Source: Hymenobacter caeli
Lineage (GTDB): Bacteria > Bacteroidota > Bacteroidia > Cytophagales > Hymenobacteraceae
NCBI RefSeq assembly: GCF_013294115.1
Contig: NZ_JABSNP010000007.1
Span: 124,001-188,000 of the forward strand
Reading direction: 5' to 3'
Length of the DNA stretch: 64,000 nucleotides
The notes beneath the pieces are model-generated. The model did no database searches. It was given only the letters and a program-made list of their open reading frames with translations, and was not told the origin of the DNA. The translations under genes and the position numbers were made by a program. Below, piece by piece: positions 26,246 through 36,047 of the stretch (its first letter is position 1; the number at the start of each line of letters is the position of its first letter).

Positions 26246-29200
26246 ATGAGCTTTCGCTTCAGCCCTTCGTCCGTGAGAAAATTGCTGACCACTTGGCGGC
26301 CAAGCCCGGTGGCGTTGCTGGTGCTGGCGGGGGTATTCTTTACGTTGGGCTTTCTGGCCAGCCGCTACGGCCAGCTGCCGGGCGTGGTGCGCCGCACCGA
26401 CCTGCGCCGCCTGCAACAGCTGGTGCGGGCCGCCGAAACCGTGGCCAGCCGCGACGCCGACGCCATCGCCGCCCAAGTGCCGCGCGGCGACTACAGCTTC
26501 GCCCGGCTGCTGGCCACGTCGTACTACCCCGCCTTCGTGCTGCGCGACGGGAAGCTGCGCTACTGGTCGTCGGCCGAACTGCGCCCCAGCGCCGACGACC
26601 TGGCCGGGGCCGGCCCCGAGCGGGCCGTGGAAACGACGTTTGGGCGCTTCCTCCTGGTGCGCCGCCGCGCGGGGCCCTGGCAAGTGCTGGTTTACGTGCC
26701 CCTGGAGCGGCACTACGGCATCCGCAACCGCTACCTGCGCGAGGGCAGCACCGCCGACGTGTTCCAGGGCCTGCGCCTGCGGGTGGTGCTGGACAGTACG
26801 GCCCAGCAGCTGCCGGCGTTTCGGTCGCCGCAGGGAGCGTACCTGTTTTCCATCAAGCAAGCATTTCCGTACCGGCTCACGGGCCAGTACGTGCCGTTGG
26901 CGCTGCTGGTGCTGGCGGTGCTGCTGTACGCGGCGGGCTGGGGCGGGCTTGCCTGGCGCTACTGGCGGGCCGGGCGGGCGGGCACGGCGCTGCTGGTGGT
27001 GGGCGGGCCCCTGCTGCTGCTGCGCGGGGCGCTGCTGTACCTGGGCCTGCCGTTTTCGTTCATCGAATTGCCCCTGTTCGACCCGCGCGTGTACGCCGCC
27101 TCGCTGGTGGCCCCCTCGCTGGGCGACCTGCTGGTGAACGCCTTGCTGGCCTTTGGGGCCGCCGCCGGGGTGGGGGTGCTGTGGGTGCGCAGCCGGGTGG
27201 CGGAGCGGGCCCCGGCCCCGCGCGGCCCCCGGGGGCAGGCGCTGGCCATTGCGGCGCTGGGGGGGCTGTTCTGGGGGCTGCTGTGGCTGCTGTACGTGGA
27301 CTACGGCAGCATCTTTACCGGGGGCCAGCTGAGCCTGGACGTGACGCGCGGCCTGCCCCTGACCGGTTTTCGGGTGGTGCTGGCCCTGGCCCTGGTGGCG
27401 CAAACGGGGGCCTACCTGATTGGCTTCTTCCTGCTCACGCAGTTGGCCGAAACCGTGCTGCAACACGTGCCCGAGCGGTTGCTGCTGCTGGGCACCGCGG
27501 GCACCGCCGCGGTGTCGTTGCTGCTGGGCCTGGTGCTGGGCCAGCCGCTGGCGCTGCTGTTGGGGGTGCTGGCCACGTTCGGGGCCCTGGTGCGGGCCGC
27601 GCGGCTGCGGGTGGGCCCGGCGGGGGGCTACCAGCTGGGGGCCCTGGGAGTGCTGCTGGGGGGGCTGGCCGCCACCACGGGGGCCCTGGCGCTGCACGAG
27701 CAGTTCGAGCAGCAGCTATTGGCCGACAAGCAGCGGCTGGCCAGCAGCCTGCTGGTGGACAACGACTTCCAAGGGGAGTTTCTGCTCGAAGAGCGCATCA
27801 ATAAGATTGCCGCCGACCCGTTCGTGCGGCAAGCGCTGACCGGTTCTTTCGGCCGGGTAGAAAGCGCCGTGCGGCGCGTGGACCGGCAGTACCTGGGCGA
27901 TTATTTCGACAAGTACGAGAGCCAGGTGACGCTGTACGACGCCGCCGGCCAGCCGCTCGACGCCCCGGCCGGCACGCCCAGCCTGGCCCAGGCCGGCCGT
28001 GCCATTCGCCGCCGGGCCACCCGCACCGACCAGCGCGGCGTGTACCTGCTGCGGGCCGACAACTCGTTCAGCTCGCGGCACTACGTGGCCCTGGCGGCCG
28101 TGGGCGGGCCCGGCCCGGGTGGCGTGGGGCCCGCCCTGGGCACGGTGCGGGTGGACCTCACCCTGAAAAAGCTGACTTCGTACAGCGTGCTGCCCGAGCT
28201 GCTCGTGGACCAGAAGTTTTTCCGGCCCAGCAGCGTGGACCAGCTCAGCTACGCCGGCTACGACCGCGGCCGGCTCGTGTACAGCGAGGGCGAGTTCGAC
28301 TACGCCAACCGCCTGCCGCCCGCCCGCCTGCGCGACCCGCGCCTCTACGCCCTGGGGCTGGAGCTGGGGGGCTACCAGCACCTGGCCGTGCGCGGGGCCG
28401 GGCAGCGCACCGTGGTGGTGACCACGGCTACCTACTCGCTGGCCGACGGGCTGGCCAATTTCTCGTTTCAGTTCCTGCTGTCGGCCGGGTTTTGGTTGGT
28501 GCTCGGCGGGGCCTACCTGCTGCGGCGGCGGCGGGCCGGGGTGCGGCTGCGGCTCAACTTCAGCGCGCGCATCCAGCTGCTGCTGAACGCGGGCATCGTG
28601 GTGCCGCTGGCGGTGGTGAGCGTGGCCACGGCCGGCCAGCTTATCGCCTCGTACCGCTCCGACCTGATGCGCACTTACGAGCGGCGCGGCGAGCTGGCCC
28701 TGGGCAGCGTGCGCGCCCAGCGCCGCCTGCTGGCCGACACTACCGCCCGGCCCCTGCTGGCCGCCCTGGCCCGCAACGTGGCCGCCCTCACCGAAACCGA
28801 CATCAACCTCTACAACGCCCGCGGCGAACTGCTGGCCAGCAGCCAGCCCCTCATTTTTGAGGCCGGCCTGCTGGGGCCCCTGCTCAACCCCGAGGCCGTG
28901 GCCACCCTGCGCGAGCGCGGGGCCCGCCGGGCCCTGCTCACCGAGCAGGCCGGCACGCTGGCGTTCACGGCCCTGTACCTGCCGGTGCGGGCCAGCGCCA
29001 GCGAGGTGGCCGACAGCGCCGGCTACCCCCTCACGGGCCGCCGCCCGCGCGGGGCCCCCGCCGACCTGCTGCCCGACGACGCGGCGGGCCCCATCGTGGG
29101 CTACCTCGGCATTCCGTTCTTCGACTCGGCCAAAAATCTCGATACTAAGCTCACGGGGCTGTTTACTACGCTGCTCAACATCGTAACGGTGATGTTTCTG

Positions 29201-30094
29201 CTGTTTCTGGGGTTGGCCTTCGTGGCGGCGCGGCAGCTCACGGCCCCCCTTAAGCTCATCACCGAAAAACTCACCCGCACCACCCTCACGGGCCAGAACG
29301 AGCCGATACCGTACCGCAGCAGCGACGACGAGATTGGCCTGCTCGTGCGCGAGTACAACGCCATGCTGGGCAAGCTCGAAGCCAGCCGCCGCGAGCTGGC
29401 CGCCCAGGAAAAAGAAGTGGCCTGGCGCGAAATGGCCCGCCAGGTGGCCCACGAAATCAAGAACCCGCTCACGCCGATGAAGCTGAGCCTGCAATTTTTG
29501 CAGAGGGCCATTGCCGAGCGCCGCCCCAACGCCGAGGAGCTGATTGGCCGCATCAGTCAGACGCTGATTACGCAGGTGGACGTGCTGAGCGACATCGCCA
29601 CCTCGTTCAGCACCTTCACTAACCTGCCCGCCATGCGCCCCGAGCGCCTCGACGTGGTGGCCGTGCTCCGGCGCTGCGCCGATTTGTTCCGGCAGAGCGA
29701 CGGCGACGAAAACGGCGAGCTGCGCCTGGCCCTGCCCCCCGACGGCACCTACACCGTGTTTGCCGACGAAAGCCTGCTCGTGCGCACCTTCAACAACCTG
29801 CTGCTGAACGCCAAGCAGGCCGTGCCGCCCGGCCGGCCGCCCCGCCAGACGGTGGCGCTGCGGGCCGCGGGCCCCGGCCAGGTGCTGATTACCATTGCCG
29901 ACAACGGCGCGGGCATCGCCGACGACGTGCGGCCCAAGGTGTTCGTGCCCAACTTCACCACCAAGGAGGGCGGCTCGGGCATCGGGCTGGCCGTGGCCAA
30001 GCGTGGCATCGAGAGCGCCGGGGGCCGCCTCTGGTTCGAAACCGTGGTGGGGGAGGGCACCCAGTTCTTCATCGAGCTGCCCCTGGCGGGCTAG
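26246..30094 (+). CDS. Large NtrY-like sensor histidine kinase
   Basis: This is a 1282-residue membrane sensor kinase. From the ATG at 26246 there is one helix at about residues 22-40, a periplasmic segment, and a block of some seven helices between about 215 and 490. A second periplasmic domain, two more helices (about 740-800), a third sensory segment and a helix near 970-990 follow. Then come HAMP, a HisKA domain with phospho-accepting His1069 in VAHEIKNPLTP, and an ATPase with NNLLLNAKQAV, DNGAGI and GGSGIGLAVAK. The layout resembles NtrY. No response regulator lies beside it. The start is placed just after the terminator palindrome, so transcription would need readthrough or a hidden promoter. 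Confidence 0.9.
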   Translation: MSFRFSPSSVRKLLTTWRPSPVALLVLAGVFFTLGFLASRYGQLPGVVRRTDLRRLQQLVRAAETVASRDADAIAAQVPRGDYSFARLLATSYYPAFVLRDGKLRYWSSAELRPSADDLAGAGPERAVETTFGRFLLVRRRAGPWQVLVYVPLERHYGIRNRYLREGSTADVFQGLRLRVVLDSTAQQLPAFRSPQGAYLFSIKQAFPYRLTGQYVPLALLVLAVLLYAAGWGGLAWRYWRAGRAGTALLVVGGPLLLLRGALLYLGLPFSFIELPLFDPRVYAASLVAPSLGDLLVNALLAFGAAAGVGVLWVRSRVAERAPAPRGPRGQALAIAALGGLFWGLLWLLYVDYGSIFTGGQLSLDVTRGLPLTGFRVVLALALVAQTGAYLIGFFLLTQLAETVLQHVPERLLLLGTAGTAAVSLLLGLVLGQPLALLLGVLATFGALVRAARLRVGPAGGYQLGALGVLLGGLAATTGALALHEQFEQQLLADKQRLASSLLVDNDFQGEFLLEERINKIAADPFVRQALTGSFGRVESAVRRVDRQYLGDYFDKYESQVTLYDAAGQPLDAPAGTPSLAQAGRAIRRRATRTDQRGVYLLRADNSFSSRHYVALAAVGGPGPGGVGPALGTVRVDLTLKKLTSYSVLPELLVDQKFFRPSSVDQLSYAGYDRGRLVYSEGEFDYANRLPPARLRDPRLYALGLELGGYQHLAVRGAGQRTVVVTTATYSLADGLANFSFQFLLSAGFWLVLGGAYLLRRRRAGVRLRLNFSARIQLLLNAGIVVPLAVVSVATAGQLIASYRSDLMRTYERRGELALGSVRAQRRLLADTTARPLLAALARNVAALTETDINLYNARGELLASSQPLIFEAGLLGPLLNPEAVATLRERGARRALLTEQAGTLAFTALYLPVRASASEVADSAGYPLTGRRPRGAPADLLPDDAAGPIVGYLGIPFFDSAKNLDTKLTGLFTTLLNIVTVMFLLFLGLAFVAARQLTAPLKLITEKLTRTTLTGQNEPIPYRSSDDEIGLLVREYNAMLGKLEASRRELAAQEKEVAWREMARQVAHEIKNPLTPMKLSLQFLQRAIAERRPNAEELIGRISQTLITQVDVLSDIATSFSTFTNLPAMRPERLDVVAVLRRCADLFRQSDGDENGELRLALPPDGTYTVFADESLLVRTFNNLLLNAKQAVPPGRPPRQTVALRAAGPGQVLITIADNGAGIADDVRPKVFVPNFTTKEGGSGIGLAVAKRGIESAGGRLWFETVVGEGTQFFIELPLAG

Positions 30095-30157
30095 GCGGTG
30101 GGCCGTGACACGAAACCGGGCCCGGCGGCGTTACGGCCCCGTTCCGACCTTTACTGC

Positions 30158-33100
30158 ATGGCCCGTTTCTACCGCTTGCGCTTTCCCTGGCTGGGCCTAC
30201 TGGTGGCGGTGTGGGCGGGGCTGAGCGGCCCGGCGGCCCGGGCCCAGCAGCGGCCGGGGGCCGACACCCTTAAACCAGCGGCCGCGCTTAAGCTGGCAGC
30301 CGCCGCGCCCAAGGCCGCGGGGCCGGCGGCCCCCGCCCCGCCCCGGCCGGCCCGCGAAGCGCTGCCGCCCAACACCCGGCGCTGCCGCTACCTGCGCCTG
30401 GCGCTGGGCCGCGACACCACCGACTTCGCCCTGGCCGACACGCTGACCGTGGTGCCGGCCTCCGTGACGGCCGGCGGCCGCGCCGTGGCCTACGACCCGC
30501 GCACCGCCCGCTACCGCCTCGTGCGGCCCGCCCCGCGCGACAGCGCCGGGGCCCCGCGGCCCGACTCGGTGCTGCTCTGCTACCGGGTGCTGCCGCTGCG
30601 GCTGGAAACGGCCCGCTTCCGGCGCTCGGCCCGGCTCATGGACAGCGTGGGGTTCCGGCAGCGGCCGTTCGGGTACGAGGATTTTTCGGTGAAGGAGCAG
30701 ATTCTCAACACGCCGGGCATCAGCAAAACCGGCAACCTGGCGCGGGGCATCAGCTTCGGCAACACCCAGAACGTGTTCGTGAACTCGGCCCTGAACCTGC
30801 AATTGGAAGGGCAGCTCACGGACGGCATCCACCTCACGGCGGCCATTTCGGACCAGAACGTGCCGTTCCAGCCCGAGGGCAACACCCAGCAGCTCCAGCA
30901 GTTCGACAAGATTTACATCACCCTCACCAGCCAGCAGGGCAGCCTGACGGCCGGCGACGTGGTGCTGCGCAACAAGCCCGACTACTTCCTGCGCTACTAC
31001 AAAAACATCCAGGGCGCGGCCATCGAGGCCAACATCGGGCCCCCGCTGCCGGGCCTCACCAACGGCCCGGCGGCCCAGGGCGTGGCCAACACGGTGTTTC
31101 TGAACGGCCAGCCCGGGCAGCTGCCGGCCGCCCCGGGCGGGGCGGTGCCCACCCTCAACCCCGCCGGCATCAGCCAGCCCCAGCAGGCCGACCCCAACCG
31201 CCGGGCCCCGCTGGCCGGCGCGGCCCCGCTGGCCGGGGCCACCGCCACGGCCAGCGGGCGCACGGCCAAGGGCCTGGCCTGGCAATCGTCCACGGCGGTG
31301 GCGGGCGGGGTGGCCAAGGGCAAATTCGCCAGCCTCGACGTGGCCCCCATCGAGAACGTGCAGGGGCCCTACCGCCTCACGGGGCCCAACGGCGAGCAGT
31401 TCATCATCGTGCTGGCCAACTCGGAGCGGGTGTACCTCGACGGCCGGCTGATGGTGCGGGGCTTCGACGCCGACTACACCATCGACTATAATTTGGCCGA
31501 AGTGACCTTCACGCCGCGCCACCTCATCACCAGCAACTCGCGGCTCAAGTTCGACTTTGAGTATTCCGACCTCAACTACTCCCGCTCGCTCTACGCCCTG
31601 AGCCACTACCAGCAAATCGGCAAGCTGGCCCTGCACGCCAGCTTCTACCAGGAATCGGACAACCCCGACAACGCCGCCAACCTGGAGCTAAGCCCCGCCG
31701 ACCGCCTGCTGCTGCGCGGAGCCGGCAACGTGGCCGCCGTGGACGCGCCGGGGGCCGACTCGGCCGCCTTCAACCACACCATTGTGCAGTACCACCGCGA
31801 CGTGGTGCTGCCGCCCGGGGCCGCCCAGCCGGTGGCCGTGTTCACCTACGTGGGGGCCACCGCGCCGATTGACTCCGTGCGGGGCGTGTACACGGTGCGC
31901 TTCACCGACCTGGGCCCGGGCAACGGCGACTACGTGGCCAGCACCAAGTACGTGGCCGCCAACGGCCGCGTGTACGAGTACGTGGCCCCCGTGGGCGGGG
32001 TGCGCCAGGGCCGCTACCAGCCCACGCGCCGCCTGCCCACGCCGCAGCTCAAGCAAATGGCCAGCGCCGGGGCCAGCTACGAGGTGGCCCGCGGGGCCAC
32101 CGTGTTCGTGGACGTGGCCCAGTCGCGGCTCGAGCGCAACCGCTTCTCGCCCGAGAGCGACCGGGGCGGGGCCTTGCACGTGGGCTACGCCGTGCAGGAC
32201 CGCCGCCTGAACCTGCCCGGCCTGCGCGACTACCGCCTGCGCTCGACGCTGGATTTTGAGTACACGGCCCCCCGCTTCGCGCCCATCGACCGCTACCGCG
32301 ACGTGGAGTTCGACCGCAACTGGAGCACGGCCAGCACCGTGCAGGGCAACGACGTGGGCGGCGTGGCCCGGTCGGACAACGTGCTGAACTTCAGCGTGGG
32401 CCTGGCCAAAAACGTCAACAACAATTTCAGCTACCGCCTGAGCCGGCGCTACCGGCCGGGCGCGGTGAACGGCTTGCAGCACTGGCTCGACGGGGCCCAG
32501 AAATTTGGGGGCCTGGAGCTGCGCGGCTCGCTGTTTTTGCTGAATTCCGACGCCGGGCGCTTCCACTCCACCTGGGCGCGGGGCGAGGGCACGGCCCGCT
32601 ACGTGGGCGGGCCCCTGGTGCCGGGCTACGCCTACCGCTTCGACAAAAACCGGGTGGCCCTGCCCTCCGGCGACAGCGTGCGCACGGCCAACTACTTCGA
32701 CGAGCACAACTTCTTCCTCCAGAGCCGCGACTCGGCCCGCACCAAGTTCCGCCTCGACTACAGCTACCGGCGCGACCAGGCCCCCACCGCCGACCTCCAG
32801 GCCCTGGCCGTGCGCAGCACCGCCCAAACCTGGCAGGGCAGCCTGGCCGCCCGCCCCGGCAAAAACCAGGATTTGCGCGTCATCGCCACCTACCGCAGCC
32901 TGGCCCAGCGCGACAGCGCCCTGAGCCGCACCGTGCTGGGCAAAATCGACTACAACGTGGGCCTGTTCCAGAACCAGGTGCGCTCGGAGCTGAGCTACAG
33001 CGTGGCCACCGGGCGCGAGCTGCGCCGCGACTACTCCTTCCTGGCCGTGCCCGCCGGCCAGGGCACCCACTACTACGTGGACGTGAACGGCAACGGCATC

Positions 33101-34057
33101 CAGGAGAAGAACGAGTTTTTTGAGGCCCAGACGCCCGACGCCCAGTACCGCACCTACATCAAGGTGTACCTGCCCACGGCCGACTACCTCACCGCCTTCA
33201 CCAACCGCCTCAGCTACCGCCTCACCACGGCGGCCCCGCGCGGCTGGCACGAGGCCGGGGGCCTGCGGGCGGCGGCCGCGCGCTTCGCCACCCTCACCAG
33301 CATCACCGTGGACCGCCGCACCACCAACCCCGGCCTGGGCCAGCGCCTGAGCCCGTTCGGCTACGGCACCCAGGACGACCAATTGCTGGCCTACAACCAG
33401 CTGCTGCGCAACACGCTGTATTTCAACCGCTCCAACCCCATCTTCGGAGCCGAGCTGACGGTGCAGCAAACCCAGCAGAAAACCCTGCTCACCGAGGGGT
33501 TCGACTTGCGCAACCTGGCCACCCAGAGCCTGCTGGTGCGGCGCACGCTGGCGCAGTTTTTCACGGGCCGCCTCACCCTCTCCCGCGACATCCGCGAGGC
33601 CCAGAGCGACTACCTCACCACGGCCACCACCAGCCGCAACTTCCGCCTGCTGAACTACGCCGTGCAGCCCGAAATCAGCTACCAGCCCTCGCCCGCGCTG
33701 CGCTTCACCGGCACCTACCTGCACACCAGCAAGCGCAACGTGCGCGAAGATGCTTTTTACGGCGTGGCGGGCGTGTTCGACGATTTGGGCCTGGAAACCC
33801 GCCTCAGCCAGGTCAGCAAGCGCACCCTCACCGCCGCCACGCACGTCACCCGCGTGGGCTTCGGCGGCGACCCCAACTCGGTGGTGGGCCTGGAAATCCT
33901 GAACGCCCTGCGCGCCGGCACCAACCTCACCTGGAACCTGAACCTGGAGCAGCGCCTCAGCAACGGCCTCAACCTGACGGTGGCCTACGACGGGCGCAAG
34001 TCCAGCGGGCTCAACATCGTGCACACCGGCCGCATGCAGCTGGCGGTGCTGTTTTAG
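30158..34057 (+). CDS. Large putative outer-membrane beta-barrel protein, function unknown
   Basis: This 1299-residue protein has a signal peptide (MARFYRLRFPWLGLLVAVW, cleavage after ARA). A proline/alanine-rich linker at residues 30-75 follows. The next region has GISFGNTQNVFVNSALNLQ and DGIHLTAAISDQNVPFQPEG. Further on come FIIVLANSERVYLDG and YTIDYNLAEVTFTPRHLI, then long stretches of alternating polar and aromatic residues typical of beta strands. It ends in a strand-like segment with final phenylalanine (LAVLF). This looks like a conserved Bacteroidota surface or outer-membrane protein; some segments recall very large SprA-type proteins, but I cannot confirm that. A low-complexity insertion near 330-400 is probably a flexible loop. 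The GTG at 30098 is an alternative but unlikely start. It follows the kinase by 63 bases. Confidence 0.75.
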   Translation: MARFYRLRFPWLGLLVAVWAGLSGPAARAQQRPGADTLKPAAALKLAAAAPKAAGPAAPAPPRPAREALPPNTRRCRYLRLALGRDTTDFALADTLTVVPASVTAGGRAVAYDPRTARYRLVRPAPRDSAGAPRPDSVLLCYRVLPLRLETARFRRSARLMDSVGFRQRPFGYEDFSVKEQILNTPGISKTGNLARGISFGNTQNVFVNSALNLQLEGQLTDGIHLTAAISDQNVPFQPEGNTQQLQQFDKIYITLTSQQGSLTAGDVVLRNKPDYFLRYYKNIQGAAIEANIGPPLPGLTNGPAAQGVANTVFLNGQPGQLPAAPGGAVPTLNPAGISQPQQADPNRRAPLAGAAPLAGATATASGRTAKGLAWQSSTAVAGGVAKGKFASLDVAPIENVQGPYRLTGPNGEQFIIVLANSERVYLDGRLMVRGFDADYTIDYNLAEVTFTPRHLITSNSRLKFDFEYSDLNYSRSLYALSHYQQIGKLALHASFYQESDNPDNAANLELSPADRLLLRGAGNVAAVDAPGADSAAFNHTIVQYHRDVVLPPGAAQPVAVFTYVGATAPIDSVRGVYTVRFTDLGPGNGDYVASTKYVAANGRVYEYVAPVGGVRQGRYQPTRRLPTPQLKQMASAGASYEVARGATVFVDVAQSRLERNRFSPESDRGGALHVGYAVQDRRLNLPGLRDYRLRSTLDFEYTAPRFAPIDRYRDVEFDRNWSTASTVQGNDVGGVARSDNVLNFSVGLAKNVNNNFSYRLSRRYRPGAVNGLQHWLDGAQKFGGLELRGSLFLLNSDAGRFHSTWARGEGTARYVGGPLVPGYAYRFDKNRVALPSGDSVRTANYFDEHNFFLQSRDSARTKFRLDYSYRRDQAPTADLQALAVRSTAQTWQGSLAARPGKNQDLRVIATYRSLAQRDSALSRTVLGKIDYNVGLFQNQVRSELSYSVATGRELRRDYSFLAVPAGQGTHYYVDVNGNGIQEKNEFFEAQTPDAQYRTYIKVYLPTADYLTAFTNRLSYRLTTAAPRGWHEAGGLRAAAARFATLTSITVDRRTTNPGLGQRLSPFGYGTQDDQLLAYNQLLRNTLYFNRSNPIFGAELTVQQTQQKTLLTEGFDLRNLATQSLLVRRTLAQFFTGRLTLSRDIREAQSDYLTTATTSRNFRLLNYAVQPEISYQPSPALRFTGTYLHTSKRNVREDAFYGVAGVFDDLGLETRLSQVSKRTLTAATHVTRVGFGGDPNSVVGLEILNALRAGTNLTWNLNLEQRLSNGLNLTVAYDGRKSSGLNIVHTGRMQLAVLF

Positions 34058-34277
34058 GGGCCCGGCGGGTACCGGCGCGGCAGCTCCCCCGGCGGGGCTC
34101 CACAAACGATTGCCGGCCCAATGCCCGCCCCGATGGTGACTTTGTTGCGAAGTTTGAGCACCTTCGCCTTTTAGACGGGGCCCGCGCCGCCCGGCCAGGG
34201 CGGCAGTGGCGTGGCTCTGGCTTTGGTTGTCACCTCTTTCCACCGATTTGGCGGGTCCCGCGCACCTTTCCCTCCTC

Positions 34278-35954
34278 ATGAAGCAACACCAACTGGCCAC
34301 GGCCGACTACATCGTTTTCCTCATCTACTTCGTGGTCGTCGCCGGCTACGGGCTGTGGATTTACCAGCGCAAAAAGTCCGAAGCCAGCGGCTCGAAGGAC
34401 TACTTCCTGGCCGAAGGCTCGCTGACGTGGTGGGCCATCGGCTCGTCGCTGATTGCCAGCAACATTTCGGCCGAGCAGTTCGTGGCCATGTCGGGCTCGG
34501 GCTTCAAGATGGGCCTGGCCATCGCGGCCTACGAGTGGATGGCGGCCATTACGCTCGTGGTGGTGGCGGTGTTCTTCATTCCGGTGTACCTCAAAAACCG
34601 GATTTTCACCATGCCGCAGTTCCTCAACCAGCGCTACAACGGCACGGTGGCCATGATCATGGCCATTTTCTGGCTGCTGCTCTACATCATCGTCAACCTG
34701 ACCTCGATCCTCTACCTCGGGGCCATCGCGGCCAGCACCGTGTCGGGCATCAACCTCAACGTGTGCATGTACGCCATGGCGTTTTTCGCCGTCATCATCA
34801 CGCTGGGCGGCATGAAGGTGATTGGCTTCACCGACGTTATCCAGGTGTTTTTCCTGATTCTGGGCGGGTTGGCCACCACCTACCTGGCCGTCAACCTGGT
34901 GTCGGAGCATTACGGCACCACGGGCGTCTTCAACGGCCTGCACCTGATGTACACCCAGGCCAACGACCACTTCCACATGATTCTGCACCGCGACAACCCG
35001 AGCTACATCGACCTGCCGGGCATGACGGTGCTGCTCGGGGGCCTCTGGATCGTGAACCTCAACTACTGGGGCTGCAACCAGTACATCACCCAGCGGGCCC
35101 TGGGGGCCGACCTGCCCACGGCCCGCGGCGGCATCCTGTTCGCGGCCTTCCTCAAGCTCCTGATGCCCGTCATCGTGGTGCTGCCGGGCATCGCGGCCTA
35201 CATTCTCTACAAGCAAAACGTGTTCGGCGCCGGCGAGTTCCTGCAAGGCGGCGAGGTGAACCCCGACCGCGCCTACCCGGTGCTGCTCAACATCCTGCCG
35301 GCGGGCCTCAAAGGGCTTTCGTTCGCGGCCCTCACGGCGGCCGTGGTGGCCTCGCTGGCCGGCAAGGCCAACTCCATCGCCACCATCTTCACGCTCGACA
35401 TCTACAAGAAAGCCATCAACCCCGAGGCCTCGGAGAAGACGCTGGTGAACACCGGCAAAATCGCCGTCGTGGTGGCCATGGTCCTGGGGGCCCTCATTGC
35501 CCCGCACCTGGGCATCGACAAAAAGGGCGGCTTCACCTACATCCAGGAGTACACGGGCTTCGTGTCGCCGGGCATTTTCGCCATGTTCATCCTGGGCTTC
35601 TTCTGGAAGAAGGCCACGTCCACAGCGGCCATGTTTGCCACCATTGGGGGCTTCCTGCTGTCGGTGCTGCTCAAGTTCCTGCCGGGCTTTGCCAACCTCT
35701 CGTTCCTGGCCCCGTTCGGCTTCGCCGTGCCCGTGAACGGGGTGTACGAGATTCCGTTCCTCGACCGCATGGGGTTCGTGTTCGTCTTCTGCATTATCGG
35801 CATGGTCGTCATCAGCCTGCTGGAGAGCCGCCGCACCACCCGCACCGGCGGCCTGGAAATCGACACGGCGATGTTCCGGCCCAACGCCACCTTCACGGCG
35901 GGGGCCCTGCTGGTGCTGGGCATCGTGGTGGCCCTGTACTCGGTGTTCTGGTAA
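34278..35954 (+). CDS. Sodium:solute symporter (SSS/SGLT family)
   Basis: This 558-residue inner-membrane transporter moves a sugar or similar solute in with sodium. About 14 helices are visible. Family features are the start ATADYIVFLIYFVVVAGYG, SKDYFLAEGSLTWWAIGSSL, SNISAEQFVAMSGSGF and GCNQYITQRALGA. The Asn and Gln around NLNYWGCNQYI resemble the sugar site of bacterial galactose transporters, so a hexose is the best guess. The ATG at 34278 is preferred over an upstream GTG at 34206, which would add a 24-residue extension before the normal N-terminus. A terminator hairpin follows. Confidence 0.92.
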   Translation: MKQHQLATADYIVFLIYFVVVAGYGLWIYQRKKSEASGSKDYFLAEGSLTWWAIGSSLIASNISAEQFVAMSGSGFKMGLAIAAYEWMAAITLVVVAVFFIPVYLKNRIFTMPQFLNQRYNGTVAMIMAIFWLLLYIIVNLTSILYLGAIAASTVSGINLNVCMYAMAFFAVIITLGGMKVIGFTDVIQVFFLILGGLATTYLAVNLVSEHYGTTGVFNGLHLMYTQANDHFHMILHRDNPSYIDLPGMTVLLGGLWIVNLNYWGCNQYITQRALGADLPTARGGILFAAFLKLLMPVIVVLPGIAAYILYKQNVFGAGEFLQGGEVNPDRAYPVLLNILPAGLKGLSFAALTAAVVASLAGKANSIATIFTLDIYKKAINPEASEKTLVNTGKIAVVVAMVLGALIAPHLGIDKKGGFTYIQEYTGFVSPGIFAMFILGFFWKKATSTAAMFATIGGFLLSVLLKFLPGFANLSFLAPFGFAVPVNGVYEIPFLDRMGFVFVFCIIGMVVISLLESRRTTRTGGLEIDTAMFRPNATFTAGALLVLGIVVALYSVFW

Positions 35955-35972
35955 GAAATTCTGCCATCTTTG

Positions 35973-36017
35973 CGGGCCGCCGGCTAGCGCACAGCGCGGG
36001 CGGGCGGCCCGTTTTTT
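35973..36017 (+). terminator. Terminator after the symporter gene
   Basis: CGGGCCGCC and GGCGGCCCG pair over 9 bases around a 21-base loop that itself has GC-rich pairing, followed by TTTTTT. It starts 18 bases after the symporter stop. Confidence 0.8.
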
Positions 36018-36047
36018 GGCCCTTCCCTTCACTTCCATCCTTTCCCC

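Noticed and set aside
31688..34300. An 870-codon minus-strand frame over the large outer-membrane-type gene
   Set aside because: It has no domain signature and its composition (Ala/Gly/His/Val-rich) is typical of antisense reading of GC-rich genes; the plus-strand protein has a signal peptide and family-like segments.
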